Shown: positions 1-9,320, numbered from the stretch's first letter. The stretch is DNA of 64,000 nt from Cypionkella psychrotolerans (GCF_001294535.1 NZ_LGIC01000031.1:1-64000), one strand, 5' to 3'. Translations and numbers: made by a program. Notes: generated from the sequence alone by a model not told the origin.

Positions 1-380
1 ACCAAAACCTTCGCATCCTTCAGCTTACGCTGCCCCGGCCCGCCAATCTCGCGCAGCAGAATATGCCGGGCATAGCGCTCCACCTCACCACTGGAAAACG
101 CTGTGGGCCTGATCACCAGAGCCGCCAATTCCACCCTACTTTTCAATCTCTTAAGCAGAGCCCGATAACCCAGCACCGCACCAAACCCCAAGGCCACCGC
201 CAGCCAAACCCGCGCATCGCCTCCGGTCATCTCGCGCAATGGATGCCCCGCAGGCAGCAGCAAATTCACCAAAACCGCCGCCAGCCACAAAGCCGCAATC
301 GCCCCCCAACGCACCCGCTTTGGTGTGCCCAAAACCCAGCCCAAAACCCACAGTGCAAAGGCGAGCGCGACAACCAGCAT
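1..380 (-). CDS. moeB: MoeB/HesA/ThiF-family adenylyltransferase, partial (C-terminus outside window)
   Basis: Translating the minus strand from the ATG at 380 gives about 126 residues with no stop before the window edge. Residues 1-80 hold two or three hydrophobic stretches rich in Leu, Val, Ala and Trp, so the protein begins with membrane segments. Then comes EVERYARHILLREIGGPGQ and KLKDAKVLV, the start of the ThiF/MoeB nucleotide-binding fold. MoeB activates the C-terminal Gly of MoaD for molybdopterin synthesis, and ThiF does the same for thiazole synthesis. The ATG overlaps the dut stop in an ATGA arrangement, so the two are probably co-transcribed. A molybdenum cofactor role would fit the formate dehydrogenase further along, but ThiF-type use cannot be excluded. 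The ATP-binding loop and zinc cysteines lie outside the window. Confidence 0.85.
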   Translation of the reverse strand, partial: MLVVALAFALWVLGWVLGTPKRVRWGAIAALWLAAVLVNLLLPAGHPLREMTGGDARVWLAVALGFGAVLGYRALLKRLKSRVELAALVIRPTAFSSGEVERYARHILLREIGGPGQRKLKDAKVL

Positions 381-874
381 CAGTCTTTTCCACTCGAACG
401 CGGGGCAGCCTGGCCAAAGCCCGTGGAGCCAAACCCGCCCGCACCCCGCGCGGTTTCATCCAAACTTTCAACCACCTGAAATCCCGCCTGCACAACAGGT
501 GCCACCACACATTGCGCAATCCGGTCGCCGTGCCGCACCACATAGGGCTCCGCGCCCAAATTGACCAAAGCCACCCCCAACGGCCCACGGTAATCGCTAT
601 CAATCGTCCCCGGAGTGTTTGGCAAAGTGATGCCAAATTTCACCGCCAACCCCGACCGAGGCCGGATCTGCATCTCATATCCCACTGCAACCGCCACCCG
701 AATCCCGGTCGGCACGATCACCCGCTCCATCGGCGCAATAACAATACCGCCCGCCCGATCCGCCTCGGGTAAATTGGCGCAAACATCCGCTCCCGCCGCC
801 CCAGCCGTCTGATAACTGGGCAAAGCCACCGTTCGATCCGCCCATTCCTCCCTCATCACTTGCACCAGCGTCAT
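380..874 (-). CDS. dut: Deoxyuridine 5'-triphosphate nucleotidohydrolase (dUTPase)
   Basis: Hydrolyses dUTP to dUMP and pyrophosphate, keeping uracil out of DNA and feeding dTMP synthesis. The protein has about 164 residues, normal for the trimeric family. All five motifs are visible: AGADVCA (I), RPRSGLAVK (II), [13 protein letters not shown] (III, with the catalytic Asp), [11 protein letters not shown] (IV) and the C-terminal [10 protein letters not shown] lid (V). The ATG at 874 is preferred because AGAGG lies six bases upstream. An ATG at 880 sits directly on that site, and a longer reading frame to 982 adds 36 unconserved residues. It is followed by moeB with a 4-base overlap and preceded by coaBC, an arrangement common in Rhodobacteraceae. 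Confidence 0.95.
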   Translation of the reverse strand: MTLVQVMREEWADRTVALPSYQTAGAAGADVCANLPEADRAGGIVIAPMERVIVPTGIRVAVAVGYEMQIRPRSGLAVKFGITLPNTPGTIDSDYRGPLGVALVNLGAEPYVVRHGDRIAQCVVAPVVQAGFQVVESLDETARGAGGFGSTGFGQAAPRSSGKD

Positions 875-978
875 GGTCATCCTCTGTGTAAAAATATCCC
901 CGCCGGAGGCATCCGACCCATCCACCAAAATCACCGCTTCAGACCTTATCCCACGGAACTTTCCGCAAAATTCTGGCT

Positions 979-2175
979 TCACTCCAGCAAAACTGCCGCG
1001 ATCCGCTCCGCCAAAGCCCGCGCAACCGCATCTTTACCCATACGCGGCCAAACCTCGGCCCCCGCATCGGTAATCAACGTCACCGCATTTTCAGACCCGC
1101 CCATGATCCCGGTGGCAGCTGAGACATCATTGGCCACGATCCAATCGCAGCCCTTGCGCAACCGTTTCGCCGCCGCATATTCTTCCACGCGATCCGTCTC
1201 AGCCGCAAACCCCACCACCAACTTTGGCCGCTGCATCCCCTTGGAAACACGCGCCAAAATGTCCGGGTTCTCGGCAAACTCCAGGCTCGGTGCCTTCCCC
1301 GAGCCATCCTTCTTCATCTTCGATCCACTCGCATTGGCCACCCGCCAATCCGCCACTGCCGCCGCCATCACCGCCGCGTCAGCAGGCAAAGCCGCCTCAA
1401 CCGCTGCCAGCATGTCTGCCGCCGTCTCCACCCGCACCACAGCCACCCCCGCAGGAGCAGGCACCACAGCAGGGCCAGTCACAAACGTCACCCGCGCGCC
1501 CAAATTCCGCAGCGCCACCGCAATCGCCGTGCCCTGCGCGCCCGACGACCGATTGGCAATATAGCGCACCGGATCAATAGGTTCATGCGTCGGCCCCGAG
1601 GTCACCAGCACATGCTTGCCGCGCAACGGCCCCTCAGAAAGCGCGCCAGAAATCGCCGCCATAATCTCTTCAGGTTCCGCCATCCGCCCCGGCCCGAACT
1701 CGCCACAGGCCATCTCGCCGTCGTTCGGCCCGACAAACACCACGCCATCCGCCCGTGCCTGCGTCAGATTGCGCTGCGTCGCCGGATGCTGCCACATCCG
1801 CACATTCATCGCAGGCGCCACCAGCACGCGGGTATCGGTCGCCAACAGCAGGGTCGAGGCCAGATCATCCGCCCGCCCCTGCACCATTTTCGCCAGCAGA
1901 TCCGCCGTCGCAGGGGCCACTACGATCAGATCCGCCACGCGCGAAAGTTGAATATGCCCCATCTCGGCCTCATCGGTCAGATCGAACAAAGCGGAATACA
2001 CCTTCTCTCCCGCCAAGGCACTGACCGACAAGGGTGTGACAAACTCCGCCCCGGCGCGCGTCAGAACCGGAGTCACCGCCGCCCCCGCCCGCTTCAAAAG
2101 CCGGATCAAAGCCAAAGACTTATACGCCGCAATACCGCCGCCAATGATCAGCAAAATCCGCTTGTTCGCCAGCAT
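979..2175 (-). CDS. coaBC: Bifunctional phosphopantothenoylcysteine decarboxylase / phosphopantothenate-cysteine ligase
   Basis: Catalyses two steps of coenzyme A synthesis: ligation of cysteine to 4'-phosphopantothenate (CoaB) and FMN-dependent decarboxylation to 4'-phosphopantetheine (CoaC). The protein has 398 residues, the usual fused length. The CoaC half (about 1-185) carries a Rossmann start [29 protein letters not shown] and the substrate-clamp segment [13 protein letters not shown] with its cysteine. The CoaB half (about 190-398) begins [16 protein letters not shown] and has [16 protein letters not shown] and a Lys pair in KMKKD. It is transcribed toward dut and probably shares a transcript with dut and moeB. 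The phosphopantetheine it makes is also the prosthetic group the PKS/NRPS carrier domains of this window need. Confidence 0.96.
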   Translation of the reverse strand: MLANKRILLIIGGGIAAYKSLALIRLLKRAGAAVTPVLTRAGAEFVTPLSVSALAGEKVYSALFDLTDEAEMGHIQLSRVADLIVVAPATADLLAKMVQGRADDLASTLLLATDTRVLVAPAMNVRMWQHPATQRNLTQARADGVVFVGPNDGEMACGEFGPGRMAEPEEIMAAISGALSEGPLRGKHVLVTSGPTHEPIDPVRYIANRSSGAQGTAIAVALRNLGARVTFVTGPAVVPAPAGVAVVRVETAADMLAAVEAALPADAAVMAAAVADWRVANASGSKMKKDGSGKAPSLEFAENPDILARVSKGMQRPKLVVGFAAETDRVEEYAAAKRLRKGCDWIVANDVSAATGIMGGSENAVTLITDAGAEVWPRMGKDAVARALAERIAAVLLE

Positions 2176-2250
2176 CGCCCACTCCCTTGGCCCCCCATAG
2201 ATGTAGGCGGCAGCGGGACCAAACTCAACGCCCTAAAGCGGCGTGGGTTT

Positions 2251-3126
2251 TCAAAGCAAAGCCAGCACTTCCGGCGACTGCGCTTCCAGCGCCCGGCGCA
2301 GCTTCACATAGGCCGCCGCCTCTAACTGCCGGATGCGTTCTTTCGACAGGCCCAGTTCCACCCCCAAAGACTCCAACGTCCTCGGCTCATCACGCAACCG
2401 CCGCTCCGCCACGATATGACGCTCGCGCGCACTCAACCCCCGCAGCGCCGCCACCAACCAGCCGCGCAATCGCTCGGTATCATGCGAAAACTCCACCCGC
2501 TCCGCCGCCTGCGGGCCGTCATCTTCCAGCGCGTCAATCCACTCGCGTCCGTCCTCATCCGCCGCCTGCGTCGCGTTCAGCGATGCGTCAGAGCCCGCCA
2601 GTCGCCCCTCCATCATCTCAACTTCCGCCACCCGCACGCCGATTTCCTGCGCGACTTTCTCGCGCAACTGATGCTGATCCAGCACCAACCCTTCCGCCGC
2701 AGCCTCACGCTCCAGTTTGGCCTGCACCCGCTTCATGTTGAAAAACAACGACTTCTGCGCCGAGGTGCTGCCCGTCCGCACCATCGACCAATTCCGCATC
2801 ACATAATCCTGAATGCTGGCCTTGATCCACCACACCGCATAGGTCGAAAACCGCACACCGCGATCCGGGTCAAACTTTTCCGCCGCCTTCATCAACCCCA
2901 GCGACGCCTCCTGAATCAGATCATTCATCGGCGCGCCATAGCGGCGAAATTTCGAGGCCATCGAAATCGCCAGCCGCATATAGGCGGTGATCAACCGATG
3001 CAGCGCCGCCTCATCGCGCTGATCGCGCCACGCATAGGCCAGCCGCAATTCAGTCTCAGCGTCAAGCAACTCCGCCGCCCGCGCCTGCCGCGAAAAAACC
3101 TGCTGATAGGGCGCGTCAAGTGCCAT
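2251..3126 (-). CDS. rpoH2: Alternative sigma-32-family factor, RpoH2 type
   Basis: RNA polymerase sigma factor of the heat-shock (sigma-32) family, about 291 residues. Region 2 is clear: LITAYMRLAISMASKFRRYG, DLIQEASLGLMKAAEKFDP and FSTYAVWWIKASIQDYVMRNW. Region 4 at the C-terminus has LSARERHIVAERRL, ESLGVELGLSKERIRQLE and a final KLRRAL. Many Rhodobacteraceae have two RpoH proteins. The divergent N-terminus and lack of close resemblance to the main heat-shock factor suggest RpoHII, which in Rhodobacter sphaeroides is made under RpoE control during singlet-oxygen stress. The ATG at 3126 follows GGGGGA with five-base spacing and is preferred over the ATG at 3150. Assignment to RpoH2 rather than RpoH1 is inference. 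Confidence 0.88.
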   Translation of the reverse strand: MALDAPYQQVFSRQARAAELLDAETELRLAYAWRDQRDEAALHRLITAYMRLAISMASKFRRYGAPMNDLIQEASLGLMKAAEKFDPDRGVRFSTYAVWWIKASIQDYVMRNWSMVRTGSTSAQKSLFFNMKRVQAKLEREAAAEGLVLDQHQLREKVAQEIGVRVAEVEMMEGRLAGSDASLNATQAADEDGREWIDALEDDGPQAAERVEFSHDTERLRGWLVAALRGLSARERHIVAERRLRDEPRTLESLGVELGLSKERIRQLEAAAYVKLRRALEAQSPEVLALL

Positions 3127-3167
3127 CTGATCCCCCAATGCCCCGCGCATTTGCGGCTGACAGAAGG

Positions 3168-3195
3168 CATACGCAGCCCGAGCCCATTTGGATCC
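3168..3195 (-). promoter_or_regulatory. Possible RpoE (ECF11)-like promoter of rpoH2
   Basis: Read on the minus strand there is GGATCC, an 18-base spacer, then TATG, ending about 40 bases before the rpoH2 start. The RpoE consensus in Rhodobacter sphaeroides is close to TGATCC-N18-TAAG, so five of six -35 bases and three of four -10 bases match. This is one site found by eye; GGATCC is not rare in GC-rich DNA. Confidence 0.3.
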
Positions 3196-3213
3196 CTCGC
3201 AGCTTCCTACAAA

Positions 3214-3246
3214 GGTGAATTATCTTCACCCATCACTTCCCGTGAT
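3214..3246. promoter_or_regulatory. Two adjacent inverted repeats between rpoH2 and the GST gene
   Basis: 3214-3230 reads GGTGAA-ttatc-TTCACC (6-bp arms, 5-bp spacer). Immediately next, 3232-3246 reads ATCAC-ttccc-GTGAT (5-bp arms, 5-bp spacer). They lie in the divergent region between rpoH2 and the GST-like gene, upstream of the possible RpoE promoter. They look like operators for a dimeric regulator; neither is followed by a T run, so terminators are unlikely. Confidence 0.4.
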
Positions 3247-3325
3247 GAACCTGCGCACAAATCACCGCTTTCCATCGCGCCCGTGCATCGCCTAGCCTGC
3301 GCCCAACCCAAACCCGGAGCCTCTA

Positions 3326-4195
3326 ATGACCTATGATCTCGTAATCGGCGACCGCGCCTATTCCAGTTGGAGCCTGCGCGGCTGGCTGCTGTTCGATGCC
3401 TTCAACATCCCCGTCAAACTGCACACCGCCCGCCTCTATACCGACGAGCTTCCCAATCTTCTCAAAGACTTCTACCCCGCCAAAACCGCCCCCACCATGC
3501 GCACGCCCGACGGTGTGGTGGTGCCAGAAACCATCGCCATAGCCGAAGAACTCGCCTCCCGCCACCCGCAGGCTGGCCTCTGGCCCAGCGATCCCAAACA
3601 CCGCGCCATCGCCCGCGTGCTCGCCGCCGAAATGCACGCGGGCTTTGCCGCCCTGCGCGAGCATTGCCCGATGAACCTGCGTGTCAGCTATACCGATTGC
3701 GCGCCCACGCCTGGGGTTCTGGCCGATCTCAAACGCCTCGAAACCATCTGGGCTTGGGCGCAAAACGAAACCGGATCAAGCACTTGGCTCTGCGGAGCCT
3801 ACTCCGCCGCCGATGCCTTCTTCGCGCCCGTCGCCGCCCGCGTCGCCAGCTATAACCTCCCCCTCTCCCCGGCAGCTGCAGCCTATGTCCACGCCCATCT
3901 CGCGCGTCCGTCCTTCCGCCGCTGGCGGGCGATGGGGATGATCGACGGCGCGGATCAGGATTTCTACCGCCGCCCCTACCCGCGCCGCCCGTGGCCCGGC
4001 CCGGTTCCTCTCGCCGCGCGCCCGGTCGAAGGCAGCGCATCTGAAAACACCGCCTGCCCCTATTCCGGCAAGCCCATCACACATGTGCTTGAAATCGCTA
4101 CCCGCCGCATCGGCTTCTGCAACGCCTTCTGCCGCGATAAAACCGTGGCCGATCCCGAAGCATGGCCGAAGTTTATGGCGATTTATCAGCCCTGA
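3326..4195 (+). CDS. Glutathione S-transferase-like protein with a C-terminal cysteine motif
   Basis: The N-terminal 75 residues resemble a GST thioredoxin fold (YSSWSLRGWLLFDAFNIP, then TAPTMRTPDG and VVPETIAIAEELA, the glutathione-contacting turn and helix). An all-helical C-terminal domain follows to about residue 210. The last 45 residues are extra for a GST: CPYSGKP, then about 20 residues later FCNAFCRDK, a three-cysteine motif that may bind metal. At 289 residues it is longer than the usual 200-230. The start follows GGAG with six-base spacing. It diverges from rpoH2, so joint stress regulation is possible. The substrate is unknown; it could be a GST-fold protein without transferase activity. 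Confidence 0.8.
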   Translation: MTYDLVIGDRAYSSWSLRGWLLFDAFNIPVKLHTARLYTDELPNLLKDFYPAKTAPTMRTPDGVVVPETIAIAEELASRHPQAGLWPSDPKHRAIARVLAAEMHAGFAALREHCPMNLRVSYTDCAPTPGVLADLKRLETIWAWAQNETGSSTWLCGAYSAADAFFAPVAARVASYNLPLSPAAAAYVHAHLARPSFRRWRAMGMIDGADQDFYRRPYPRRPWPGPVPLAARPVEGSASENTACPYSGKPITHVLEIATRRIGFCNAFCRDKTVADPEAWPKFMAIYQP

Positions 4196-4264
4196 AGCCT
4201 GATCTTTACCATTCGTAAACCATTGCCCCCTAGCCGTTAACGAAGATGAACGGGGAGGGGCGCA

Positions 4265-5779
4265 ATGGTCGCACGAGCCTACACAGTCGCCTTTGAAGGC
4301 GTGGAGGCCCGCATCGTCGAGGTGCAATGCGCCATCGCCCCCGGCATGCCGTATTTTGGCGTCGTCGGCCTGCCCGACAAAGCGGTGTCCGAAGCGAAAG
4401 AGCGCGTCCGCGCCGCGATGGCCGCGATGTCGATCGCTTTGCCGTCCAAGCGCATCATGGTGAACCTCTCGCCCGCCGACCTGCCGAAAGAAGGTTCGCA
4501 TTTTGATCTGCCGATTGCTCTGGCGCTGCTCGCCGCATTGGAAATCATCCCGAAAGATGCGGTTGAGGCCACCGTCGCCCTCGGCGAACTCTCCTTCGAT
4601 GGCCGCCTGATTGCCGTGCTCGGCGCACTCCCTGCCGCGATGGCCGCCGCCGAACAAGACTGCGTGCTGCTCTGCCCGAAAGCCTGCGGTGCCGAAGCCG
4701 CTTGGGTCGGCGCCACCCAAGTCCTCGCCGCCGCCACCCTCAACGACGTGGTGCGCCACTACACCGGGCAAATCCCGATCACCCCGGCAGAGGCAGGCGA
4801 GGTTGCACCGCAAGCCACCGGCCGCGATTTCCGCGATGTGAAGGGGCAAGAACGCGCGAAACGGGCGTTGGAAATCGCCGCCTCCGGCCGTCACCACGCG
4901 CTGATGGTCGGCACGCCGGGGTCAGGGAAATCCATGCTCGCCGCCCGCCTGCCCGGCATATTGCCACCACTCTCCGCCCAAGAAGCCCTTGAAACCTCCA
5001 TGATTCACTCCCTCGCGGGCCTGCTATCCGAAGGCGGCATCTCCCGCGCCCGCCCGTTCCGAGAGCCGCACCACACCGCCTCAATGGCCGCCATCGTGGG
5101 CGGTGGCAAAGGGGCCAAACCCGGCGAGATTTCCCTCGCCCATAACGGCGTTTTGTTCATGGACGAATTTCCCGAATTCCCCCGCGCCGTCTTAGAGACC
5201 CTACGCCAGCCGATTGAAACCGGCGAAATCATGGTCGCCCGCGCCAACGCCCATATCCGCTATCCCTGCCGTTTCCTGCTGATCGCCGCTGCCAACCCGT
5301 GCAAATGCGGTTATATGTCCGACCCCGCCCGCGCCTGCGCGAAAGTCCCGATCTGCGGCGAAGACTACCTTGGCCGGATATCGGGCCCGCTGATGGACCG
5401 CTTCGATCTGCGCGTCGAAGTCCCCCCGGTGGCCTATACCGACCTCGACCTGCCCTCCTCCGGCGACAGCTCGGCAACGGTCGCCGCCCGCGTACAAGCC
5501 GCCCGCGCTTTGCAAACCAAACGCTTCCAAGGCCATGAGAACACCCGCGTCAACGCCGATATGGAGGGCAGCCTGCTGGAACAAGTGGCCGCCCCCGATC
5601 CCGAAGGCCGCGCTTTGCTCGCCAAAGTCGCCGAACGCTTCGGCCTATCGGCGCGCGGCTACCACCGCGTGCTGCGCGTCGCCCGCACCATCGCCGACCT
5701 AGACCCCTCCCCCGGCGTCCGCCTGCCGCATATCGCCGAAGCCGTCAGCTACCGTCTGGCTGTGGGCGTGAAAAACTAG
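4265..5779 (+). CDS. comM: YifB/ComM-family Mg-chelatase-like AAA+ ATPase
   Basis: 504 residues with the ComM/YifB layout: an N-terminal Lon-protease-like domain (about 1-180), then an AAA+ module with Walker A GTPGSGKSML (near 218), FREPHHTAS, Walker B VLFMDEFPEF, PCKCGY with paired cysteines, sensor region GPLMDRFDLRVEV and a C-terminal helical lid. In naturally competent bacteria ComM is a helicase that promotes branch migration during integration of transformed DNA. It is widespread in species not known to be competent. A strong GGAGGGG lies just ahead of the ATG. It stands alone between the GST gene and the convergent gshB, so the context adds no function. Confidence 0.92.
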   Translation: MVARAYTVAFEGVEARIVEVQCAIAPGMPYFGVVGLPDKAVSEAKERVRAAMAAMSIALPSKRIMVNLSPADLPKEGSHFDLPIALALLAALEIIPKDAVEATVALGELSFDGRLIAVLGALPAAMAAAEQDCVLLCPKACGAEAAWVGATQVLAAATLNDVVRHYTGQIPITPAEAGEVAPQATGRDFRDVKGQERAKRALEIAASGRHHALMVGTPGSGKSMLAARLPGILPPLSAQEALETSMIHSLAGLLSEGGISRARPFREPHHTASMAAIVGGGKGAKPGEISLAHNGVLFMDEFPEFPRAVLETLRQPIETGEIMVARANAHIRYPCRFLLIAAANPCKCGYMSDPARACAKVPICGEDYLGRISGPLMDRFDLRVEVPPVAYTDLDLPSSGDSSATVAARVQAARALQTKRFQGHENTRVNADMEGSLLEQVAAPDPEGRALLAKVAERFGLSARGYHRVLRVARTIADLDPSPGVRLPHIAEAVSYRLAVGVKN

Positions 5780-5819
5780 CCATCCACTCCTCAAGCCTTC
5801 CGGCCTGATGAGCGCCCAC

Positions 5820-6764
5820 CTACAACCCGCGTTTGGCCTCAATCACCTGCCAAATCCGCTCGGCGGTGTTGGTGCCATCAAACCGCTCCAACTCTTGTAT
5901 CCCCGTAGGCGAGGTCACGTTGATCTCGGTCAGATAATCGCCAATCACGTCGATGCCGACAAAAATCTGGCCATGCTCGCGCAAGGTGGGCCCAATCGCC
6001 GCACAAATCTCCAAATCGCGGGCCGTCAGCCCGATCTTCTCCGGCCGCCCCCCCGCATGCATGTTTGACCGGGTTTCCCCCGCCTGCGGCACCCGGTTGA
6101 TCGCACCCACAGGCTCGCCATCGACCAGAATCACCCGCTTGTCGCCCTTTGAGACATCCGGCAGGAACTTCTGCACAATCAACGGCTCGCGGTTCATCCC
6201 GGTGAACATCTCATAAAGCGAGGCCAAATTGCGATCATTCGGGTCCAGCCGGAACACCCCCGCGCCGCCATTGCCATAGAGCGGCTTCAGAATAATATCG
6301 CCATGCTGCGCCTTAAATTCCCGAATCGTCTGCAGATCCCGCGCAATCGCAGTGGGCGGCGTCAGCTCAGGAAACTGCAGAACCAGCAATTTCTCAGGAT
6401 AATTCCGCACCCAGAACGGGTCATTCACCACCAAAGTCTTCGGATGAATCATATCCAGCAGATGCGTCGTGGTGATGTAACCCATGTCAAACGGCGGATC
6501 CTGCCGCAGCCAAACCACGTCAAACTCGCTCAGATCGACCTCGGTCTCCGGCCCATAGCTGACATGATTGCCAAGCTCACGCCGCAAGGTGATCGGAAAC
6601 CCGCGTGCCATCACCCGACCCTCAACAAAGGCCAACTTGTCAGGCGTATAGAAAAACAACGAATGTCCGCGCGCTTGCGCTTCAAGTGCGATGCGGAACG
6701 TGCTGTCACCGTTGATATTGACCGACCCGATTGGGTCCATCTGTAGCGCGACTTTGAGGGGCAT
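5820..6764 (-). CDS. gshB: Glutathione synthetase
   Basis: ATP-dependent ligation of glycine to gamma-glutamylcysteine, the second step of glutathione synthesis. The 314-residue protein starts [23 protein letters not shown] and shows [21 protein letters not shown], the ATP-grasp segment [41 protein letters not shown] and the C-terminal [18 protein letters not shown]. The ATG at 6764 is preceded by GGAGAG with five-base spacing; 43 extra codons in frame upstream look like noncoding sequence. It is preceded in the same direction by rsmI and yraN, with about 55 bases between yraN and gshB, so the three may form one operon. This rsmI-yraN-gshB order is frequent in Rhodobacteraceae. Confidence 0.96.
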   Translation of the reverse strand: MPLKVALQMDPIGSVNINGDSTFRIALEAQARGHSLFFYTPDKLAFVEGRVMARGFPITLRRELGNHVSYGPETEVDLSEFDVVWLRQDPPFDMGYITTTHLLDMIHPKTLVVNDPFWVRNYPEKLLVLQFPELTPPTAIARDLQTIREFKAQHGDIILKPLYGNGGAGVFRLDPNDRNLASLYEMFTGMNREPLIVQKFLPDVSKGDKRVILVDGEPVGAINRVPQAGETRSNMHAGGRPEKIGLTARDLEICAAIGPTLREHGQIFVGIDVIGDYLTEINVTSPTGIQELERFDGTNTAERIWQVIEAKRGL

Positions 6765-6819
6765 TAGACTCTCCGGAAACCATTGCTCCTTTGATGCCGC
6801 AAGCCCGCACCGGATGCAA

Positions 6820-7173
6820 TCAGGCGGCGTAAGCGTTTTCCAACACTTCGATCCGCCCCACCGCATCGACCAATGCCACGTCAAACCGCACATCGGTCAA
6901 CTGCCCCGCAGGTTCCCCCGCCAGAAATTCTGAAGCCGCGCCATAAATCCGCGCCATCTGCTGCGCCGTCAGATGTTCCGCTGCCAGCGCATGGGTTTTG
7001 CTTTGCTTGACCTCAATGAAGATCACCTCAGCGCCATCGCGTGCAATCAGATCAATCTCCCCCGCCGAGCCACGCCAGCGCCGCGCACACACGACACGAC
7101 CCGAACGGTCATAAAGCTGCGCCACTTGTTCTTCGGCGGCAAACCCTGCGTGATAAGACCGTGCTCCGCTCAT
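6820..7173 (-). CDS. yraN: UPF0102 (YraN) family, endonuclease-fold protein
   Basis: 117-residue protein of the YraN family, which has a Holliday-junction-resolvase-like nuclease fold but no settled role. The family core is visible: [16 protein letters not shown], then [15 protein letters not shown] with the acidic residues and [11 protein letters not shown] supplying the E-x-K signature. The ATG overlaps the rsmI stop (ATGA at 7170-7173), so the two are translationally coupled, as seen with yraL/rsmI and yraN across proteobacteria. The length is normal and no catalytic residue appears missing. DNA processing is inferred from the fold only. Confidence 0.92.
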   Translation of the reverse strand: MSGARSYHAGFAAEEQVAQLYDRSGRVVCARRWRGSAGEIDLIARDGAEVIFIEVKQSKTHALAAEHLTAQQMARIYGAASEFLAGEPAGQLTDVRFDVALVDAVGRIEVLENAYAA

Positions 7174-8042
7174 CCGCCTGCCCTTTTCAATGCCAGTTGA
7201 TACACATCGCGCCGCGCCAGCCCATAAGCCTGCGCCACCGCCGCCGCCGCATCTTTCATCGTCATATGCGTCAAAGCCTGATCCAAAGCCTGTTCCACCG
7301 TTGCCGCATCTGCCGCCTGTTCCGGCGCGCGATCAATCAACACGACGATTTCGCCCTTCACAGCGCGCCCGTCAAATGCCGCCGCCAATTCGCCCAACGT
7401 CCCGCGCGAGACTTCTTCGAATCGCTTGGTCAACTCCCGGCACACCACAGATTTACGCCCTTCCCCTAACCCTTGCACCAAATCATCTAATAATGCCTTA
7501 ACGCGCTTCGGCGATTCATAAAGAATCACCGTCGCCTGCACCTGTGCCAGTTCGCGTATAAACGTCTGCCGCGCCCCTTTGGCCGCTGGCGGAAAGCCTG
7601 CGAACAAAAACCGGTCCGACGGCAGCCCCGACACCGTCAGCGCGCAGAGAACCGCCGAGGCCCCCGGCGCGGACAGCACGGGGTAACCTTCTGCTATCGC
7701 GGCACGAGCCAGTTGAAAACCGGGGTCCGAAATCAGCGGCGTTCCGGCTTCCGAGGCATAGGCCACCGACTTGCCTTCCGCTATCGCGCGCAGCAGGCGC
7801 GGCAAGGCGGCATCATTGTTATGCTCGTGATAGGCCACCAACGGGCGGTCCCCAAGGCTAACCCCATGAATTTCCATCAGATGCCGCAAGGTCCTTGTAT
7901 CTTCTGCCGCCAGAACATCCGCCGAGGCCAGAATATCCAGCGCGCGCAAGGTAATATCCCGCGCCGCACCAATCGGGGTTGCGATAAAATATAACCCCGC
8001 CGTCAAGCGCTGTTTTTCCGGCGCCGCTCTGCTGATCGTCAC
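7170..8042 (-). CDS. rsmI: 16S rRNA (cytidine(1402)-2'-O)-methyltransferase
   Basis: Uses S-adenosylmethionine to 2'-O-methylate C1402 at the decoding centre of 16S rRNA. The tetrapyrrole-methylase fold is seen in LYFIATPIGAARDITLRAL, AAEDTRTLRHLM, YASEAGTPLISDPGFQL, LSAPGASAVLCALTVSGLPSDRF and ILYESPKRVKALLDDL. The frame runs open to 8252, but the likely start is the GTG at 8042: GGGAGG lies eight bases upstream and the length (290 residues) then matches the family. The 70 upstream residues overlap the divergent lppC promoter and look non-coding. The gene overlaps yraN by 4 bases and is divergent from lppC, a common proteobacterial pairing. Confidence 0.94.
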   Translation of the reverse strand: MTISRAAPEKQRLTAGLYFIATPIGAARDITLRALDILASADVLAAEDTRTLRHLMEIHGVSLGDRPLVAYHEHNNDAALPRLLRAIAEGKSVAYASEAGTPLISDPGFQLARAAIAEGYPVLSAPGASAVLCALTVSGLPSDRFLFAGFPPAAKGARQTFIRELAQVQATVILYESPKRVKALLDDLVQGLGEGRKSVVCRELTKRFEEVSRGTLGELAAAFDGRAVKGEIVVLIDRAPEQAADAATVEQALDQALTHMTMKDAAAAVAQAYGLARRDVYQLALKRAGG

Positions 8043-8124
8043 GCCGAATCCCTCCCTGACAAGTTTACTTCCCGCCCCGATGCGCTTAACCTGAACACCA
8101 GTCCGCCAAGGGTGAGGGAGTTCT

Positions 8125-9300
8125 ATGTTGTCCGTTTTGATGCGGGCCCGCAAGTCGCTGGGCCAAATAGTTATTGCAGCCGCCGCAGTGGTCTTGGCCG
8201 CTTGCGTGCCCTCCTCTGGCCCAACCGTAGGCGGAGGCAACGCTTCGGGCAAAATTCAGGTGGCGCTTCTGGTGCCCGCAGGCTCCGGCCAAGCCAGCGA
8301 TGAACTTCTCGCCCGCTCGTTGCAAAACGCCGCCCGCATGGCGATTTCTGATCTTGGCGGTGCCGCCCGCGTCGATCTGCGGGTGTACAACACCGCAGGT
8401 CAGCCCGCCCAAGCCGCTGCAATGGCGACCCAAGCCGTCGCCGATGGCGCGCAGGTCATCCTTGGCCCGGTGTTCGCGCAAGAGGCCAATGCCGCCGGCG
8501 TGGCCGTGGCAGGCTCTGGCGTCAATGTGCTGGCGTTCTCAAACAACCCCGATATTGCCGGCAACAACGTCTTCGTGCTGGGACCAACCTTCAGCAACAC
8601 CGCCAGCCGTCTGGCGTCTTATGCCGTGCGCCAAGGCAAATCCCAGATCATGATCGTGCATGATCGCAACACCGCAGGCGAATTGGGCCGTGCCGCGATC
8701 GCGCAGGCCGTGACGCAAGCGGGTGGCTCGGTTGTCGCCACCGGCAATTACGAATTCTCGCAAAACGGCGTGGTGGCGGCGGCCCCCGGCATCGCGGCGG
8801 CTGCAACATCCGCAGGCGCGCAGGCGGTGTTCCTGACCGCCGATACCGCAGGTGCTTTGCCCTTGGTCAGCCAGCTTCTGACCGACAACGGCCTGTCCAG
8901 CGCCTCGGCCCAGTTCATCGGCCTGACCCGCTGGGACATTCCTGCCGCCACCCTCGGCCTGCCCGGCGTGCAAGGTGGCTGGTTTGCGCTGCCTGATCCC
9001 GCACTTTATGCGCAATACCAAGCCCGCTACCAATCCACCTTCAACGAGCCGCCGCATCCGATTTCCGGCCTTGCCTATGACGGCATTGCAGCCATCGGCG
9101 CTTTGATGAAAAAAGCAGGCCCCGGCCCGCTGTCGAAACAAGCCCTGACCCAAGGCGCGGGCTTTGTCGGCGTCAACGGCATCTTCCGGCTGCGTTCGGA
9201 TGGCACCAATGAGCGCGGTCTGGCCATTGCGCAAATCCAAGGCGGACGTGCCGTGGTCATTGATCCCGCCCCGCGCAGCTTCGGCGGCTTTGGGTCCTAA
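8125..9300 (+). CDS. LppC/LpoA-like penicillin-binding protein activator lipoprotein
   Basis: 391 residues. The N-terminus is a lipoprotein signal: a hydrophobic stretch (about 13-26) ending LAAC, so Cys26 would be acylated and the protein anchored in the periplasm-facing leaflet. The mature part has the type 1 periplasmic-binding fold of the LppC family: VALLVPAGSGQASDELLARSLQNAARMA, GAQVILGPVFAQEANAAG, VLAFSNNPDIAG and HPISGLAYDGIAAIG. The enterobacterial relative LpoA activates PBP1A during peptidoglycan synthesis; here the TPR half is absent and only the binding-fold domain is present. It is divergent from rsmI and 20 bases ahead of glnD. A clear GGGAG precedes the ATG. Confidence 0.88.
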   Translation: MLSVLMRARKSLGQIVIAAAAVVLAACVPSSGPTVGGGNASGKIQVALLVPAGSGQASDELLARSLQNAARMAISDLGGAARVDLRVYNTAGQPAQAAAMATQAVADGAQVILGPVFAQEANAAGVAVAGSGVNVLAFSNNPDIAGNNVFVLGPTFSNTASRLASYAVRQGKSQIMIVHDRNTAGELGRAAIAQAVTQAGGSVVATGNYEFSQNGVVAAAPGIAAAATSAGAQAVFLTADTAGALPLVSQLLTDNGLSSASAQFIGLTRWDIPAATLGLPGVQGGWFALPDPALYAQYQARYQSTFNEPPHPISGLAYDGIAAIGALMKKAGPGPLSKQALTQGAGFVGVNGIFRLRSDGTNERGLAIAQIQGGRAVVIDPAPRSFGGFGS

Positions 9301-9320
9301 GGCAGAAACGGGAGTCCGGC

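Noticed and set aside
300-480. Hydrophobic frame on the plus strand at the window start
   Set aside because: It is the antisense of dut/moeB; the moeB reading was confirmed by translating the minus strand.
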